Source: Stichopus chloronotus (Eukaryota > Echinodermata > Holothuroidea > Aspidochirotida > Stichopodidae). Taken from it: DNA of 64,000 nt. Below, piece after piece: positions 45,590-58,647 of the stretch. The DNA lies in assembly GCA_021234535.1 (NCBI GenBank), contig CM037846.1, positions 13,408,705-13,472,704 on the forward strand, written 5' to 3'. Below the pieces are notes generated by a model, which saw only the letters and a list, made by a program, of their open reading frames with translations, was not told the origin of the DNA and did not search any database. The position numbers were made by a program, and so were the translations under genes. Each line of letters begins with the position of its first letter. Positions within the stretch are counted from its first letter, which is position 1.

Positions 45590-46110
45590 AAGAGCTCGCT
45601 TTATTCAAAATTTGCAGAGTGAAACTCAGAACAAAAGTCCGTTGAAATTGTGCTAATATCGGTTACCGTTTTTGACATACCCTTTTTCAAAGTTTGATAA
45701 AAACATGTGGTGATAACGTGGGGTAGTTCTCAGCGTCAGTATTTCTTTATAGTGAACATTTTCATATTTTACAAAGGCTTCATATTTTGCATATATCATA
45801 TATCACGTAAAGACGAAAACACATGCTACCATGACAAAACAAAACAAAAGACAGATATAGAATATCCTTAAAATAAGGAATAACCTAAGACATATGATGC
45901 GAGTTCCTCTCTTGACGTCATATATTTGCATACTTAGCCAATGCTCATTTACAATGCAGTTTTAAGACAGGAATTCTGTGTCTGTAAAGCGTCCAATATT
46001 CTACAGATTTTAATGACGTTTGGAACTATTTTGTAAAGTTCTCAATGACTAATACAGACAATATATCCCAAATGTATTTTTCGTATCTCACAACATTTAT
46101 TTCTTTTTTA
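45590..46110. repeat. Dispersed repeat C, copy 2
   Basis: Collinear with 36607-37150, same orientation, no coding frame. See that copy for the shared blocks. Confidence 0.5.
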
Positions 46111-46114
46111 AGGA

Positions 46115-49100
46115 GAACCGAGCACTTATTACTTACAACTAGTTCAGTCGGTTCAAATTGATCACCAGGTCAAATTTACCACCAGCTCCATCCCAGGCTG
46201 TCCAGTATCGGAATCACTGCCACCAGAAAGTCATTAATTAGCACCTCTCGTAAGAATGACTTGGGAAATTTCTCATTTCCCCAAAGTCATACGAGAATGT
46301 CATGAAAAACTATTGGCGAGAATCTCCGTACAAAAGATCTTGCCACGGGGGGGGGGGGGGGCTACATTTGTTTGGAGAAGCGGATAAAGTGCACGAGGGC
46401 CAAACTCAGATGGTGCGCGGCGTGCGTAAATGCTTTTTATTAAAATACAGTTCAGAATGCCGGAAAACCCATGCCCCACCCATTGAGGTTAAATGTAAGG
46501 CATCCTAATTCCGAGATGTTTTGTGGTGCAATTTTAATTTTCAGTGATATGATTCTTTCAGTGTATATTTTTCCTCTTGTAGCCTAACTTACTATCAATA
46601 AACAGATACCCTCCTGCGATGATTATTAAAGTAGAATACCCTGAATGCATGGTTAAAAAATAGAAAGTTCCAAGGTTATTCGGCGAATGGGGAGAAATTA
46701 CTCAGATATATCAGGTAACCAGGGTTAGATGCAATCTGGTACAGTGTTTTGTATCTTTTGAAGTTGTGTATTTTCCCAGAAATCCTAGTTTCCCTTAATT
46801 TAACAATAATACTTTACTTCGTGCTGAACATTTTTGTAACCTTTGCTACAATTTTAATGTTACCATAACAAAGCGAAGTAACTATTGCACCTATAACTAT
46901 TTAAAATGACTAAGCATATTTATGAAGTATAATTTTAACAGAGGATAACGTGAAATGGATGACCGATGGCCTATAGGGGGGGGGGGGGTCTATGGGACGG
47001 GGTACCAGCATTCCCTCCGAGGAATTTGTAACTATCAGCTAACCTTAGATTGAATCAGGTGAAATAAGATTGCAATGAAATCAGAAATCAGAAAATGTGC
47101 CACACTGATGTCTGAGAGACAATATGTTATAATCTCTGAGATATTCGATGACATATTTACTAAAGAACCATTCATGCTGAACCTTTCAAAACTGATCGAT
47201 GTCAGCAGTAAATGCCTGTGTTTAATACAACATACAATGGTAAAGCTGACTAGCGTGCACAATACACTTGGGCATCCAACACACACAGTAAACCGTGAAA
47301 GAAGTCAAAAGCAGTATCAAGCGAAAGATATGCTGAAAACAACAATAAAGAAACGTTCCATTAACCGGCCGAGTCCATCTCAAAGCCTCCCAGAGACACA
47401 GTAGCCACGGTCAGGTCTGGCTAACAGCATGCGTTCATGAAGCGGCGAAACCATTAGGCACAGAAGGGGTGGGTCCTCTCAGGAGCGAAAATGGCTCACT
47501 ATCAGAAATCCAGACAGTTGTAAAAAATGGCGAAGTCTGTATGTCTCGTAACACCATTATGCTACCCCATTGACTTACACACTAAAAAGCTGATCTTCGA
47601 GGGTCGCTAGTGCATGCAAGGGAAGTCATATCAGAATTTCCCTACCTTTCACACATAAAACTCTTCAAATCTTGACATTTCCACAACTGTTCCGAACTAT
47701 CTTACGTGATTTAATTAATCCCCGCAAAATCTTTAAGGTTCCTGCCAAATCTTAATAAAAAACAATAGACAATCCACGGAGTTGCGTACCTCATCTCCAA
47801 CATGCATTGATTCCAACAGAGGGCCTGCACATGAGGATTTGTAATAGTTTACAGCAACCACATGTCACAGAGGCCTAGTTCGGGCAATGATTGTAAATTA
47901 GAGCCAAATATTCTTCAAACATAAAATGGTGGTAAGCAGGGAAAAAAAATGAAGAAGAAAATGGTATTGATATCTACTGTAAGGTAACAAGCTTAAGTTT
48001 ACAGCCTGATGCCACTTCGTAGGCTCAAGAAGTGATAACAATAAAGGCTGAACAGTATCTGTGCATATTACGCTACAGTACATAACACAATTATAACATT
48101 TGGTTATTAGATATACAGTAAGTTAGGCTTAGCGATTACAGTTAGGGGCAGGATATAAGAGCATCCCTCTATGAGTTATTTGCACATTAGTCTCCTGTTT
48201 ACATGAGCAGGACCTGGCTCTGCTAAAATTATTGTTTGACTTAACAATAACGTTCTCATAATTGGCAGGAACGTTCAAAGACATCACCCACAGGTGCTAG
48301 TTCTACTAAAGCTGTTTTGGCTAAATTTAAAAGGTGGTGTCTATTGATCCGGATGCCAGCTCTATTCATTTTTACAAACAAACAAAAAATCATACAATTC
48401 AACCAGTTTACTATAAGAGTGATATATTGTATCTTCATTATTGTGTTCATAGGAACGGCCTTGCAAAGTTTTGCGTGTAATGCTTATTTAGCTCTCAGGA
48501 TATGGTGGAAATCCAAATTTGAGGCAAATTTGGCGTTCTCCCTCTTAATTCAGCAAATTTCATTGGATTTACCATTACAGTAATATTATGTTGAACAATG
48601 TTTTCTCAAGTAAGTCCTTACAGACCCTTAAGTGAATTGGCTTCTTCCTAAAAAATCAGCAAATTTGACTCGAGTTACCATACAACTAATAGATCTTTGA
48701 CATATTGGCATCATGCATAACCTTACCAAGTTTAAACTTAGTCGCTCATGACTTTTCAAAGTATTCTGGAGAAACCACAATTTGGACAGGTCCGGATGCA
48801 CACACACATGCACGCCCACACAGCTTTGTTTTCCATTCATTCCGAGAACCTCATTGTGCTTCCTTTTGTTTTTTCTCCCTCAACCCTAACCTTAACAATA
48901 GACTCTCTATTGTTAATCTTGAGAGGACCAGAGAAATCTATTGAATTTTCTACAGAGGACCTAAAATCTATTGTTTCGGTCCTCGATCCCATCCGAAAAC
49001 AAGGGCACACGCACAGGCACACACACTTGCACGGACACGTTTTCCTAATTTGCCCCAAAATTTCGTATTTCCAGCATATCTTGAGAAGTATTTGAGCATT

Positions 49101-51590
49101 TATCTGGGAATATAATATTCAAAGTATATCACTTTTCTAGTAAAGAGTGTGAAATTTGTGGATTTTTGAGAAAAAAAAAAAAAATTTGCCCCCAAATTGT
49201 ATTTCCAGCATATCTTCAGAACTACTACTGTAGACCAATCAACTTAAAGCTCTGTAAGTTAGGGAATTATTAACTATTAATATAATAACTTAATATGGGA
49301 ATTTATCCCATATATATGAAATTGGAAAGCTGTGTACTCGTATTGCTGGCAGCTAACTTAAGTGGTGAATCATCAGGGAGCAATATCATCTCCATGATAT
49401 TATGTCAGTACACAGCTGTTTCATAAGTTTTCACTTTGCAATTTAATTTGCTACTTGTTCTTTGGGTGCGAAAAATTTGGTATTGTTTGGTAAGTACACA
49501 ATCACTTCATCATTTGCTTCATAATTGAAAATGCGTATTCATAGTAGAAAGTAAGTCAATCGAGGTCATTCACGTGACTCTTTAGGTATCATGTGATCAA
49601 AATGACCGGATTGCATGAAATTAAATGTAATTGATTAAAAACATGATTGAAAACATTGCATTTGGGAAGAACGCTGCAAGACGTTTTCGCCAAAATGGTG
49701 AATAGTGTTTGGCTAGATTTTTATGAAGAAAGTGCACTAGCTCTGACCATTTGGGGAAGGTATTCTGTGTTAAGAATTACACTTATATACGTGAGGATCA
49801 TTATAGGCCACTGTAGATGAAATAAAGAGCATAAGTGAACTAATAGGATCAATCAAGGGACTGTAAAGATATCATATCGCATATGCAGATGTAAACGCTA
49901 CAATTTTACAAAACAAGTACACTTTCTTACCACAAAATTTGCCCAATATGCTGTAACTGAGCAAAGACATTCCCATTCTGTTATCGCTTAAAACTTTTTA
50001 AGTTAGTTGAAAGCTACGTTATTTGAAAACTTAAGTCAGTTGACAGTTTATCCTTTATTTTTATGTTTTTTTTTCAAAGGTACCAAACTAGAATGCTTCC
50101 CAGTTTCGCTGCCATTGCACTCTCTTCATTTTAATCTTTCATACGGTACTATGATATATGATTTTGCGTATATGCCGGTGCTACCGATGCTTGTACATTT
50201 GTTTGGTTGTACTTTGCGACCTCGTAAATATAAGTTGAATCCTGAAATTATTTATAGTTACGGTTAAACCGCACCAAACTTTCTGTCTTGTAATAAGCTG
50301 TAACGGATACCTTTAAGGAAATAAAGAAACCGCAGTGGTTATATCTCTGAGTAATCCAAAATAAGGAAAATTGTACATTAAGAAAAGTTTATGACGACAT
50401 TGTAGTCTATGTGCATATTTATGCTGCAAATTTTCGCATTCGAATGTACTAGTGAAATACTAAGGGCGTCTACTCTGTTCAGTTGAAGTCTGTTTTGTTT
50501 CCTGGAACATTTTGAATGCTGATAACACCAAGAAAGTGGTAAGTTAGCTAACGGTAGGCCGATGATGCGTGTTTAAGGGAAAACGCTTAAATTATTATTA
50601 TTATGGTGGCTGATATCAATGATTTTGCTCTGTTAAGGTTTAGTAAATAGAATAATTATGTAAGCCTATCAGAGTAATATTGATTCACCCTCTGAAATTG
50701 AAATGCTAAGTTCTCGCAAGTGTCCTTTGTGTATGTCACCAACATTCAGTGACATTTATCTTCAGAGAAAAATAATGGAAAGAGGTTCATTTCAATGGAA
50801 TGAAGAAATCGTGTCTTTCATACCACACTAAGACAAATAATAAGTATAGCATATCATGTTACCAACCTCATCGCTTCGGATCATTTTACAACCTCACGAT
50901 AATTATATCCCCTTTATGTAACAAACTTGCAGTAAAACGGTCAATAGCAGTATCAAATGCCTAGGTTCTCTTCAGACTTAACTTATGTCATGGGATCCTG
51001 AAATTGCTCATGCCAAACGGTGTAATTGACAGAGTGTTTTTTGACTAATTTAGGTTGGAGGTATTATTGACTACTTCGAGTTGTCATGCTGATACTTGCG
51101 CACAGTCGATCCGCAGTTCCATTTTAACCCACAGGGCCAGTAGTGGGTGGGTTTCCTTCATGTCACGGAATGCCTACAGACAAGCAATGCAATGTGAGCG
51201 TGGCTTTTGTTTTCAGTTCAGTTACGTTTCCTTCTTCAAGTCACAGGTCTAGCGTTAGATGGTGTTGTCTGGATTACATTTCACTTGGACCAGTGCTTAT
51301 CCAACTTTATTGGTCATAGGATGTAATATAGTTTATTGTGTCAAAAGTTGACGAATGTTACAAAATTAATGAGGCATTTTTGTTCTCTGGATTTGCGGGA
51401 TGGAATGACCAGACAGGACATGCCAGAATGTGCACATAGTCCTACATTATAGCTAGAGAGGTCCACTTATGTTCTATTTGTATAGTTCACCTTCAGAAAA
51501 ATTAAACCTTTGCGACCAGCATAATACACTCTTTACCTGTGGGCAAACCTTGTATTTAAGTAGTTTCTAACCAACTGTCACATATATCTT
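46115..51590. other. Gene-poor stretch of about 5.5 kb
   Basis: No recognised gene. The longest ATG frame (47075-47404, 109 codons) resembles nothing known. A 35-bp block (AATTTGCCCC.AAATT.GTATTTCCAGCATATCTT) is repeated at about 49049 and 49186. A perfect hairpin lies at 48892-48916: TTAACAATAG, loop ACTCT, CTATTGTTAA. Confidence 0.4.
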
Positions 51591-51614
51591 TATAATGTGT
51601 TGCTAGAATTCTCC

Positions 51615-51728
51615 ATGCGATATAATGCAACCCCAACAACGACCAATGAAGTCCTTTCAATTAATGACATTGCAGTCTTCGACGAGCAAACGCAACGGTT
51701 TCTGATCGCACCATCTTACTTTCTGTGA
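51615..51728 (+). pseudogene. N-terminal fragment of the GPCR family (copy 1)
   Basis: ATG at 51615 reads 37 codons to TGA at 51726-51728. MRYNATPTTTNEVLSINDIA followed by VFDEQTQRFLIAPSYF aligns with MIHNATTTTTDEFLSSDDIF and DDPTQRLLLALSYW of the intact receptor at 54874. The upstream GTGTTGCTAG matches the intron-end-like sequence before copy 3. Similarity stops at the start of the first membrane helix and no later receptor sequence follows, so this is a truncated duplicate. The residual N-terminal sequence keeps the Asn-Ala-Thr glycosylation site. Confidence 0.7.
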
Positions 51729-51729
51729 C

Positions 51730-54010
51730 ACACTCTTTTAACCTCCATAAACAGAGCATTAGAGTTGAGAAAGCAGAAAATGTAGGGAACAACATTTTAA
51801 TGACAGTTGAGTGGCAGAGAACAAATAATAGCCAGTCCTGTATACATTCCAACAATAAAATAAGCTAAATAATGCCCGATAAAATATGTTTCAAATAAAG
51901 GAAATATCTAACATGTTCAAGTCTTACTGTCTTTATTTTCTTATCGTAAAAACAATGCTCTACCTGAAGTGTTGACCTTAACTTTATCAACAATGAGAAC
52001 ATAAATTTGTCCATTTCAGATTTCACCATTCTGTAGTCTGTGATCTTATTGCGAGGTTTATTTAAATATGACTAGAGTGTATGTAAAGTGATGGCGCTAG
52101 ATTGGTGCTGACGGCGATTAATGGGTATCACAGCATCCCCCATGAAAATGTTCTCGTTAAATTTGTATACATCAAATAAGAGTAAGAACGAATTTTTTAT
52201 GATTGTGTTCGTTTTCATTGCTTCTAACACTGCCAATACTGTGATTTATTCCATCCGGGATTTCACTTGTTTTCGATGGCCATTTTGATGACGGGACTCA
52301 CAAAGACGACTGCCAATACATTTCTCAAGCCCTTCTTATTAAATTATAGTTTGATATCCACAATTTCATAGAATTCTAAAACGTGTTTAGGAATCCAGAT
52401 TTTATGGGTTAGTGAGAGGGAAGCGGGCTAATTGTTGTTTCAAGTAATATAAAAACACCTTCGGTGGCTGTCTCGAAAGCACAGACCTCCAAACCACAGA
52501 CATTGAAAATACAGAAGTAGAGAGCACAGATCTTTCGGTGTCAAAACTCCGTTGTCATTCGATGCAAACATGGTGACCAATGTCTTTAATTTCTCCTCAA
52601 GGTGAAGTTACCTGATAAGCCTTGAGATCTTTCTCGAATACACGAACGTCAATAATATGTCCAGGAAAAAGGTTTACATCCAGTTATCTACAACGTAGAT
52701 TATTTAACATGAGGCAGCTTTCAAAATACATTTCGTCACTTCCCAACGAACAATGCAGTCATGCCCCAGTCAGTGTCAGCGGACCAACGATGGTGCAAGG
52801 AGCCTATCTCGTTTGGGAGTGCTTCATACACTCCAGTACGTAGTACCGAGGCTCAAGTGCTCCCATTATCACTTACAGAGTTGTGGTAAAACTGTGCTAA
52901 AAGAAGCTATAACTGTTAGAGGACATATCCACGGAGACCCACCATCATTTGGCGGACACGACAAAGGATTTGTTATAGAAATACCCCTAGATGGTCCTGA
53001 AAATCGTCCAGACAATTGCCTCACTTTACCGCATAAAGAAAAACATGATAAATGTCTTTAAGATTTATTGAGAAACGTTACAATAAAATATCATGACATG
53101 CATGGGCGGACTGAGCAGTCGAACAACCTGGTACAGCCTGGGGCCCAAACAGATAGGGACCGATAATGTCAGTCTGAAATTTTAGTGAAAATAGCCAAGT
53201 CCGAGGAAATAACAAATAGGAAAATAGGAAATAATTTACAGCTCGGAAGTCTCTAAAAGTTTCTTTAAAGATGCGTATTTATGTGGGATAGGTTGTGGCC
53301 ATTACAGGTGGTGTCGTTGAGGGAAAGGTTAATCAGGTTAAGAAGGACCAGGACCCCCATATCATTTTCCCGGAGGGGGCAGTTTTTTGTAAGTCCACCC
53401 TTGATCACAGCAGTGGATACTTCAGCTTCTTTAGATGAAAAATGGATGAATCAACATTTAAAGATAGTGGAGGAATCTATGGATGAACGATGAGGGAATC
53501 AATGTCTAACAACGCATTAACCTACTTGTCAATTCAAGACGTGTGATTACAAAAGTATTCATTATTATCTAAAAATGGCCAATCGATACAGTGATAGTCT
53601 TTTCGTAGCACGAAGAGAGGTCAAAACAATAGAGGCAACAAAATGTTGACAACCATATTACGAGTGGGTGGCTGTGAAATAGTATGCCTGCCAGTTTCAT
53701 TCGACACACTATATGCAGTTGTATTCGACACATTTTAATCCCAGATATGTGATTTGTATGGACAAAAAAAGAAATCACTCAGATGTAAATCTTTAGTCGT
53801 GAAGTAGTTTGTTCTAAATATTTGGACAAATTGATACCCAAAGCTGCCTTTGGTGTCCTTGAGACACTCTTCAGCGTTATTCAATCAAAGTATTCAGTTT
53901 CACAGTTGGAAGAGCCATTTTGAAAAAAAAACTCATTTTTTCCCCTACAAAGTGACTTATTACGTCATATTAGGAATCCTTTCGTGTACGAGCTATTGCT
54001 CCACAATAAT
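51730..54010. other. Between GPCR copies 1 and 2, no supported gene
   Basis: An ATG frame of 102 codons at 52753-53061 (contains RGHIHGDPPSFGGHDKGFVI) is the only notable one. It matches no family I recognise and has no visible exon partners. Confidence 0.35.
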
Positions 54011-54290
54011 TCAAAATGCTTTTAAGTGCAGATGCTTTCGTTGACTTGTTTCAAAATTCCACAGAGTCTTCCTTGAGTGCTGGGCCATGGGGGGGGGGGG
54101 GGTGTCCAGGAACTGTTAGCTCACGACCCCATGTGGATCCTACGGCCCATTTTATAAAACTCTACAGAATGTTCTCCTCCTACAGATTGCAATGTACAAT
54201 CTCAATGGTGTAACATAATGATACGTCTTTAGTGGTACCTTCACGGTGTTTATGAACTTTTGGTCCAAGGTCTCACTTGCTAAGTATTTC
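54010..54290. repeat. Fragment of the palindrome-headed tandem element
   Basis: Two units of the element seen at 5625-6290: TTCAAAATGCTT, GTCCAGGAA.T.T, CCCATGTGGATCC, CCCATTTTATAAAACTCTAC, CTCCTCCTACAGATTG, ATGTACAAT, and TTTTGGTCCAAGGTCTC. A G run is inserted. The head palindrome is absent. Confidence 0.6.
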
Positions 54291-54863
54291 TTCATGTGTA
54301 TGGGAGCCGTATTCAGTGACATTTACTCTTCCAACATAATGTTAGGGAAAGGGGCACATGTTATCTGGTTACCTTACATTGGTCATTTATGGGAAGAGTG
54401 GAAGTAGTGGAGTTTCACTAAGCTTATAGGGTCAATTATGGTTGAGTCTCATTATAGAAATGAATTCAAGTGAAGAATCAGAGTAGACAGGCTAGGACGG
54501 CCAAACAATTTATACGTAAACGGTCGCCACTAAAGTAACGTAAATGACTGCTATACGGTACCCAAAACAGCTTTAACGCGGTGGCAATTTGACTGTTTAC
54601 TTACCCATTAGTTGGTGAATATTACAAAAGCAAAAACGAGAGGCTTTGCTCTCTAGATGGTGAGATGGCGTCATCAGAGAGGAATGAAGCATGCAACAGT
54701 CAATACTAGAAAAGTACATCTAATTTCAATTTTTGTCTACACTGGCAGAGGAAAAAACCTTTTACACCAACGTAATGTACTAAATAACTAACAGCTAACT
54801 ATGTATTAGAAAAATTTCTACACCAACGCAATATTGTTACATACCTCTCTTCAATTTTTTCTT

Positions 54864-54866
54864 AGG
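54864..54866 (+). promoter_or_regulatory. Probable splice acceptor just before the GPCR start
   Basis: TTCAATTTTTTCTTAG ends at 54865, nine bases before ATG 54874. GCTAG precedes the ATG at the same place in copies 1 and 3. This suggests a non-coding first exon upstream with the whole coding region in the next exon. Confidence 0.45.
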
Positions 54867-54873
54867 ACTCACC

Positions 54874-55905
54874 ATGATACACAATGCAACCACAACAACG
54901 ACCGATGAATTCCTTTCGTCTGATGACATTTTCGACGACCCGACCCAAAGGTTGCTGCTCGCACTGTCTTACTGGGTCATTTCTGTCATTGGCTTAGCGG
55001 GCAACGGTCTTGTCATCTTCGCAGTTTTGCGTTACCCAAGATTACGAACGGTTACGAATGCCTTCGTCGCTAACTTAGCCGTTTCTGACTTTGTTAATTG
55101 TTTCTTGGTACCCTTCGCGGCAGTACCTTACGTCGCCGAGGATATGCCTCACTCAAAGTATTTTTGTGAAGTTGTGACAGGAGCGAGCTACGCAATGTTC
55201 GGAGCGAGGGTGGCTAACCTTGCCTTGATAGCTGTCAATCGTTATATTTTGATAATTCACCCAAAGGTGAGATACCTGCAAATGTATAAAAAGCATACCG
55301 TGGTTTTAATGATACTTACCAGCTGGATTTATTCCGCGTTTATTCTATGCGTACCGCCAATCGCTGGGGTTGGTGCTCTGGGTTACATCAGAGAATACCG
55401 TGTCTGCGGTACTAACATCAAACATCCACTGCACATGTATTACTCAGCCATAAGGTCCTTACTGCTATTAATTCCTTGCCTGCTGCTAGCAATTTTCTGC
55501 TATGTTGCCATTTTCTGGTTCGTCTGTAAGTCTGGTCGAAACAGAAGGAAACTTTTTCGTGGATCAAAGTCTGTCTCTGCCGACAAAAGTCTGATAGATC
55601 AGATGCAGATAAAAGTCACGAGGAACTTGTCCATGACAATGTGTGCTTTTATAATTTTGATCTTTCCTTATATGGTGGTATCCTCAATTCCTGCAGGCTT
55701 CTCATTCCGACAGTGGGCTGCTGTGTGTGCTACATTAAATAGCTGTGTCAATCCAATCATTTATGGATACGGACATCCACATTTTAAAGAAGCGTTCCAC
55801 TCTGTTTTTAAAAAGAATTCAATGGAACGGACACCGCGACCATTTCTCTTTTGGAGAAAAGTGTCTGCAGGTCAAACAGCTAATTCCACAGATCTTACTT
55901 CCTAA
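54874..55905 (+). CDS. Class A (rhodopsin-like) G-protein-coupled receptor
   Basis: 343 residues, coding region in one exon, ATG in context ACCATGA. A plasma-membrane receptor signalling through G proteins; the ligand is unknown. Seven helices fit roughly 27-52, 62-86, 97-128, 142-165, 190-218, 251-276 and 279-301. Landmarks are GN in TM1 (N44), NLAVSD in TM2 (D72), C98 and C178 for the extracellular disulphide, NRY (122-124) instead of DRY, W151, P201, and NPIIY (293-297) followed by a helix-8 segment HPHFKEAF. TM6 has FPY (264-266) where most relatives have CWxP. N4 (NAT) is a glycosylation site in the short extracellular N-terminus. NRY with NPxxY is seen in melatonin-receptor-like, GPR84-like and moody/Tre1-like receptors, so I place it only in that broad neighbourhood. 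It is the only intact member of the local cluster. Confidence 0.9.
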   Translation: MIHNATTTTTDEFLSSDDIFDDPTQRLLLALSYWVISVIGLAGNGLVIFAVLRYPRLRTVTNAFVANLAVSDFVNCFLVPFAAVPYVAEDMPHSKYFCEVVTGASYAMFGARVANLALIAVNRYILIIHPKVRYLQMYKKHTVVLMILTSWIYSAFILCVPPIAGVGALGYIREYRVCGTNIKHPLHMYYSAIRSLLLLIPCLLLAIFCYVAIFWFVCKSGRNRRKLFRGSKSVSADKSLIDQMQIKVTRNLSMTMCAFIILIFPYMVVSSIPAGFSFRQWAAVCATLNSCVNPIIYGYGHPHFKEAFHSVFKKNSMERTPRPFLFWRKVSAGQTANSTDLTS

Positions 55906-58252
55906 AGTGTGTAGGCAAACGGAATCAGTGATCTCAAAGTAGATATGACGGCACTGTGACAGAATGTATTGCTTTTCTTTGTGAACGGATTACGTAACAA
56001 AAAAAAAAAAAGGAAAGTGAGGGTAGGTGGTAACATGCCGAACTTTGGATATTTTTTATAGTTGGTTCTTATGACCAACTTTATTCTCAGTTGCCTAAAT
56101 ATGGCTCAGTTTCATCAGTAACGTCCCGTCTGTTGCGTCAGGGGGTTAAATATTCTTAATTGCCTCTAAAAGAGCATATATGTAAGTAACGTCTTAATAC
56201 GTGTCTTCTTGTTAACCAGAGCTCATAAAGAATGGCTGTCGCAGTGCCTTGTCTGTGAACGTCCTGCAGTAGAAAGAGGTCTGGAGAGATGGAGGGTGTC
56301 TCCTTCGATCCATTTTCGATTTTATTTTGTGCAAATCGAGTATGCTGAGATGACAAATTGCGTATGTTTTCCTTTTTCTATTTTGAGCTGAATTTTTGTA
56401 ACAAAACTGAAATATTGGTGACTTTGGATGGGCCGTTTTTACCGCAAAATAACCAGTTATAAACATTGGTTGCAATAGTATATATTTCAATGAATCTTCA
56501 GACATATTCTATTTTCTTCGAATTTTCTTCTGGCCGGTAATCTGGCGATTTGTCATTTATTGAGAACGATAAGTCAAAGTAAGTGCCGGTTACAGCCAGC
56601 CGTTGATTGTCGGGTGGCCAGAACCCTGCTCACAGTTAGCCATAGACTTGACTCCATTGCGTACGTAAAAAAGAAGTAGATACACTGTATTGATGAAACT
56701 AATAAACTGCCGAGGGAGGAAAGCTTACCCAGTGTCATCGTGTGAATTAGATATTTTTTGAAATTTTGATATGGTGGTTTCGCTTTCCATGGAAATGGCC
56801 AGAAGGAAACTTAGAGTGTCATATCGATAATCGCTTCTCTTTCTCTGGTATTTAGTTGACTGTTTCCTGTAGTTTTTTTATTGTTTCCTTTGGCATTTAG
56901 GTTCACTGATACTCTGCTCATAAAATATACTTGTAGAGTATTGTATCAATGTGTGGTTGGTCGTATCTCTGACTCTGACAATAGTATCGTTCCTTTTGTG
57001 AGTCTCATTATCTCTTCATTGACGCTTCGTTTGACGGTTAAGCCTGCTGCAACTGAAAATATGGCCTTAGCATATTTCATAGTGGTGTTCCTCTCAATGC
57101 AACCAAGAGGAAAATCATGGTATAATTTTGGTGATGTTACAAGCCCCTTAAATGTTAAAGATAAATCAATTTGTTGGATAGGGGATTAGATCAAAATTAC
57201 GTGCAGAAGAAGATTCTGTTAGTGCAAGATGTCAACATAACTTATTACATCTTTGCTTTTGCATTCAATGTGACTTAGTATTGCTCCCTATGCAGGTATG
57301 GTTCCGACTGAGCGATTGCGGTTTCATGACAATATAATTTCCTATGCTGTTTTATGATCATCATCTGGTATGTTTTAATAATCATATGTATACTAGACAA
57401 GGGATGACATGTTTACGGCTAGTACAGTACGCTTTGGTGGGAAAAAATAGAATCACTGATATGATCACGACGCGCTTTCTAGAACTGTTAAAATAACGCC
57501 CAGAAACTCCCAGATGGGAGGTATATCTGTAACATTTTGATGCGAACGCTTTTAACTTTTACTTTTCAACTCTTACGAGTGAACGCACACGTACGCACTT
57601 CACTTGTTAGTCCTTAACATTGGAATTGGACAGGTACGTGTGTCTATGTCTAGGCTGTGTATGTAAGTATATGATTAATCTCTACCAAAATAACACGTGC
57701 GAAAGAAACCATAGGGATGAGATATGCGAACTCCGTGTAATTTGCCCTCTAGTTTAGTTTTTGAAATCTGGAAACCTTCAAAATTACGTTACTACCTTTT
57801 CAATAAATTTGCTGTCATTCACTCTAAATTGTTTCAAAGGAAACTGATTATAAGGAAGCTTTTCTTCTTTTGGTATTTCTTCCTTGTTTTTACTGAGATT
57901 TAATTTGCCGTAAAACTGTTATATCGGTGTAATGTCAAACATAATGTTCAACATTTATGCCGTAAAATACTGATCTATCAATGTTTTTGACCTTTACACT
58001 GATATCAAGTTGTGGTAAAAATTCGTCGTGAGATATGGTAATATGATTTTCGTATTATTATAGCCTCACCATCTTTATTCTTTTTTTTTCCATTTAGTAC
58101 TTTAGAAATGTAGTAGGCAAGAATTTATAAGGCTGCTGCTGACTTAGTCATACACTGCAAATTTCGTTTCGGATCCCATTTCTGGGATCATTTCCTTGTG
58201 ACAGGATTTGAGAATATACGAGTTGGAAAAACACAGCACACGTACAACAAAC

Positions 58253-58278
58253 CATAGTCTACTCAACTGTAGACTATG
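58253..58278. repeat. Perfect 10-bp hairpin
   Basis: CATAGTCTAC (58253-58262), loop TCAACT, GTAGACTATG (58269-58278). Confidence 0.8.
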
Positions 58279-58563
58279 CAGAGTCTGCTTGGGCTGGAAA
58301 GGTTCTGTTCCTAATCTTGGTTTTGCCACCTCTGCAGGAACATCCACATATTTACTGTATTTCCTCTTCCGGAAGAGTGTTTATTCCGGACAGCGATCAC
58401 GGGGAAACGCGCTAACTAGATGAGCACATATGCCTACCCTCGGTTGGGTATAAGTGTAGGCTGCAGCGCAATTGTGAGGAATGTATCAAAGGAGGGGAAT
58501 TCATTCGCCGAGAAAGACTTTGCAAAGCCTCACTTCACTTTGGTTCACTTACACATTAATTCA

Positions 58564-58647
58564 GAGGGGGGGGCAGGGGCAGGGGGGAGGGGGAGGGGGG
58601 GCAGGGGGTTGGGGCAGGGGGCGGTGGGAGGGGGCAGGGCGGGGAGG
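58564..58647 (+). repeat. G-rich tract with G-quadruplex potential
   Basis: About 84 bases made of G runs separated by A, CA or TT, with well over four runs of at least four G. Long Gly-rich and Pro-rich frames through it are artefacts. Confidence 0.85.

Noticed and set aside
47075..47404. 109-codon ATG frame
   Set aside because: No family resemblance, no exon partners; length is within chance expectation for 64 kb of AT-rich DNA.
48790..49040. CA-rich segments as a possible coding or regulatory repeat
   Set aside because: Low-complexity CA-rich sequence without a consistent unit or frame.
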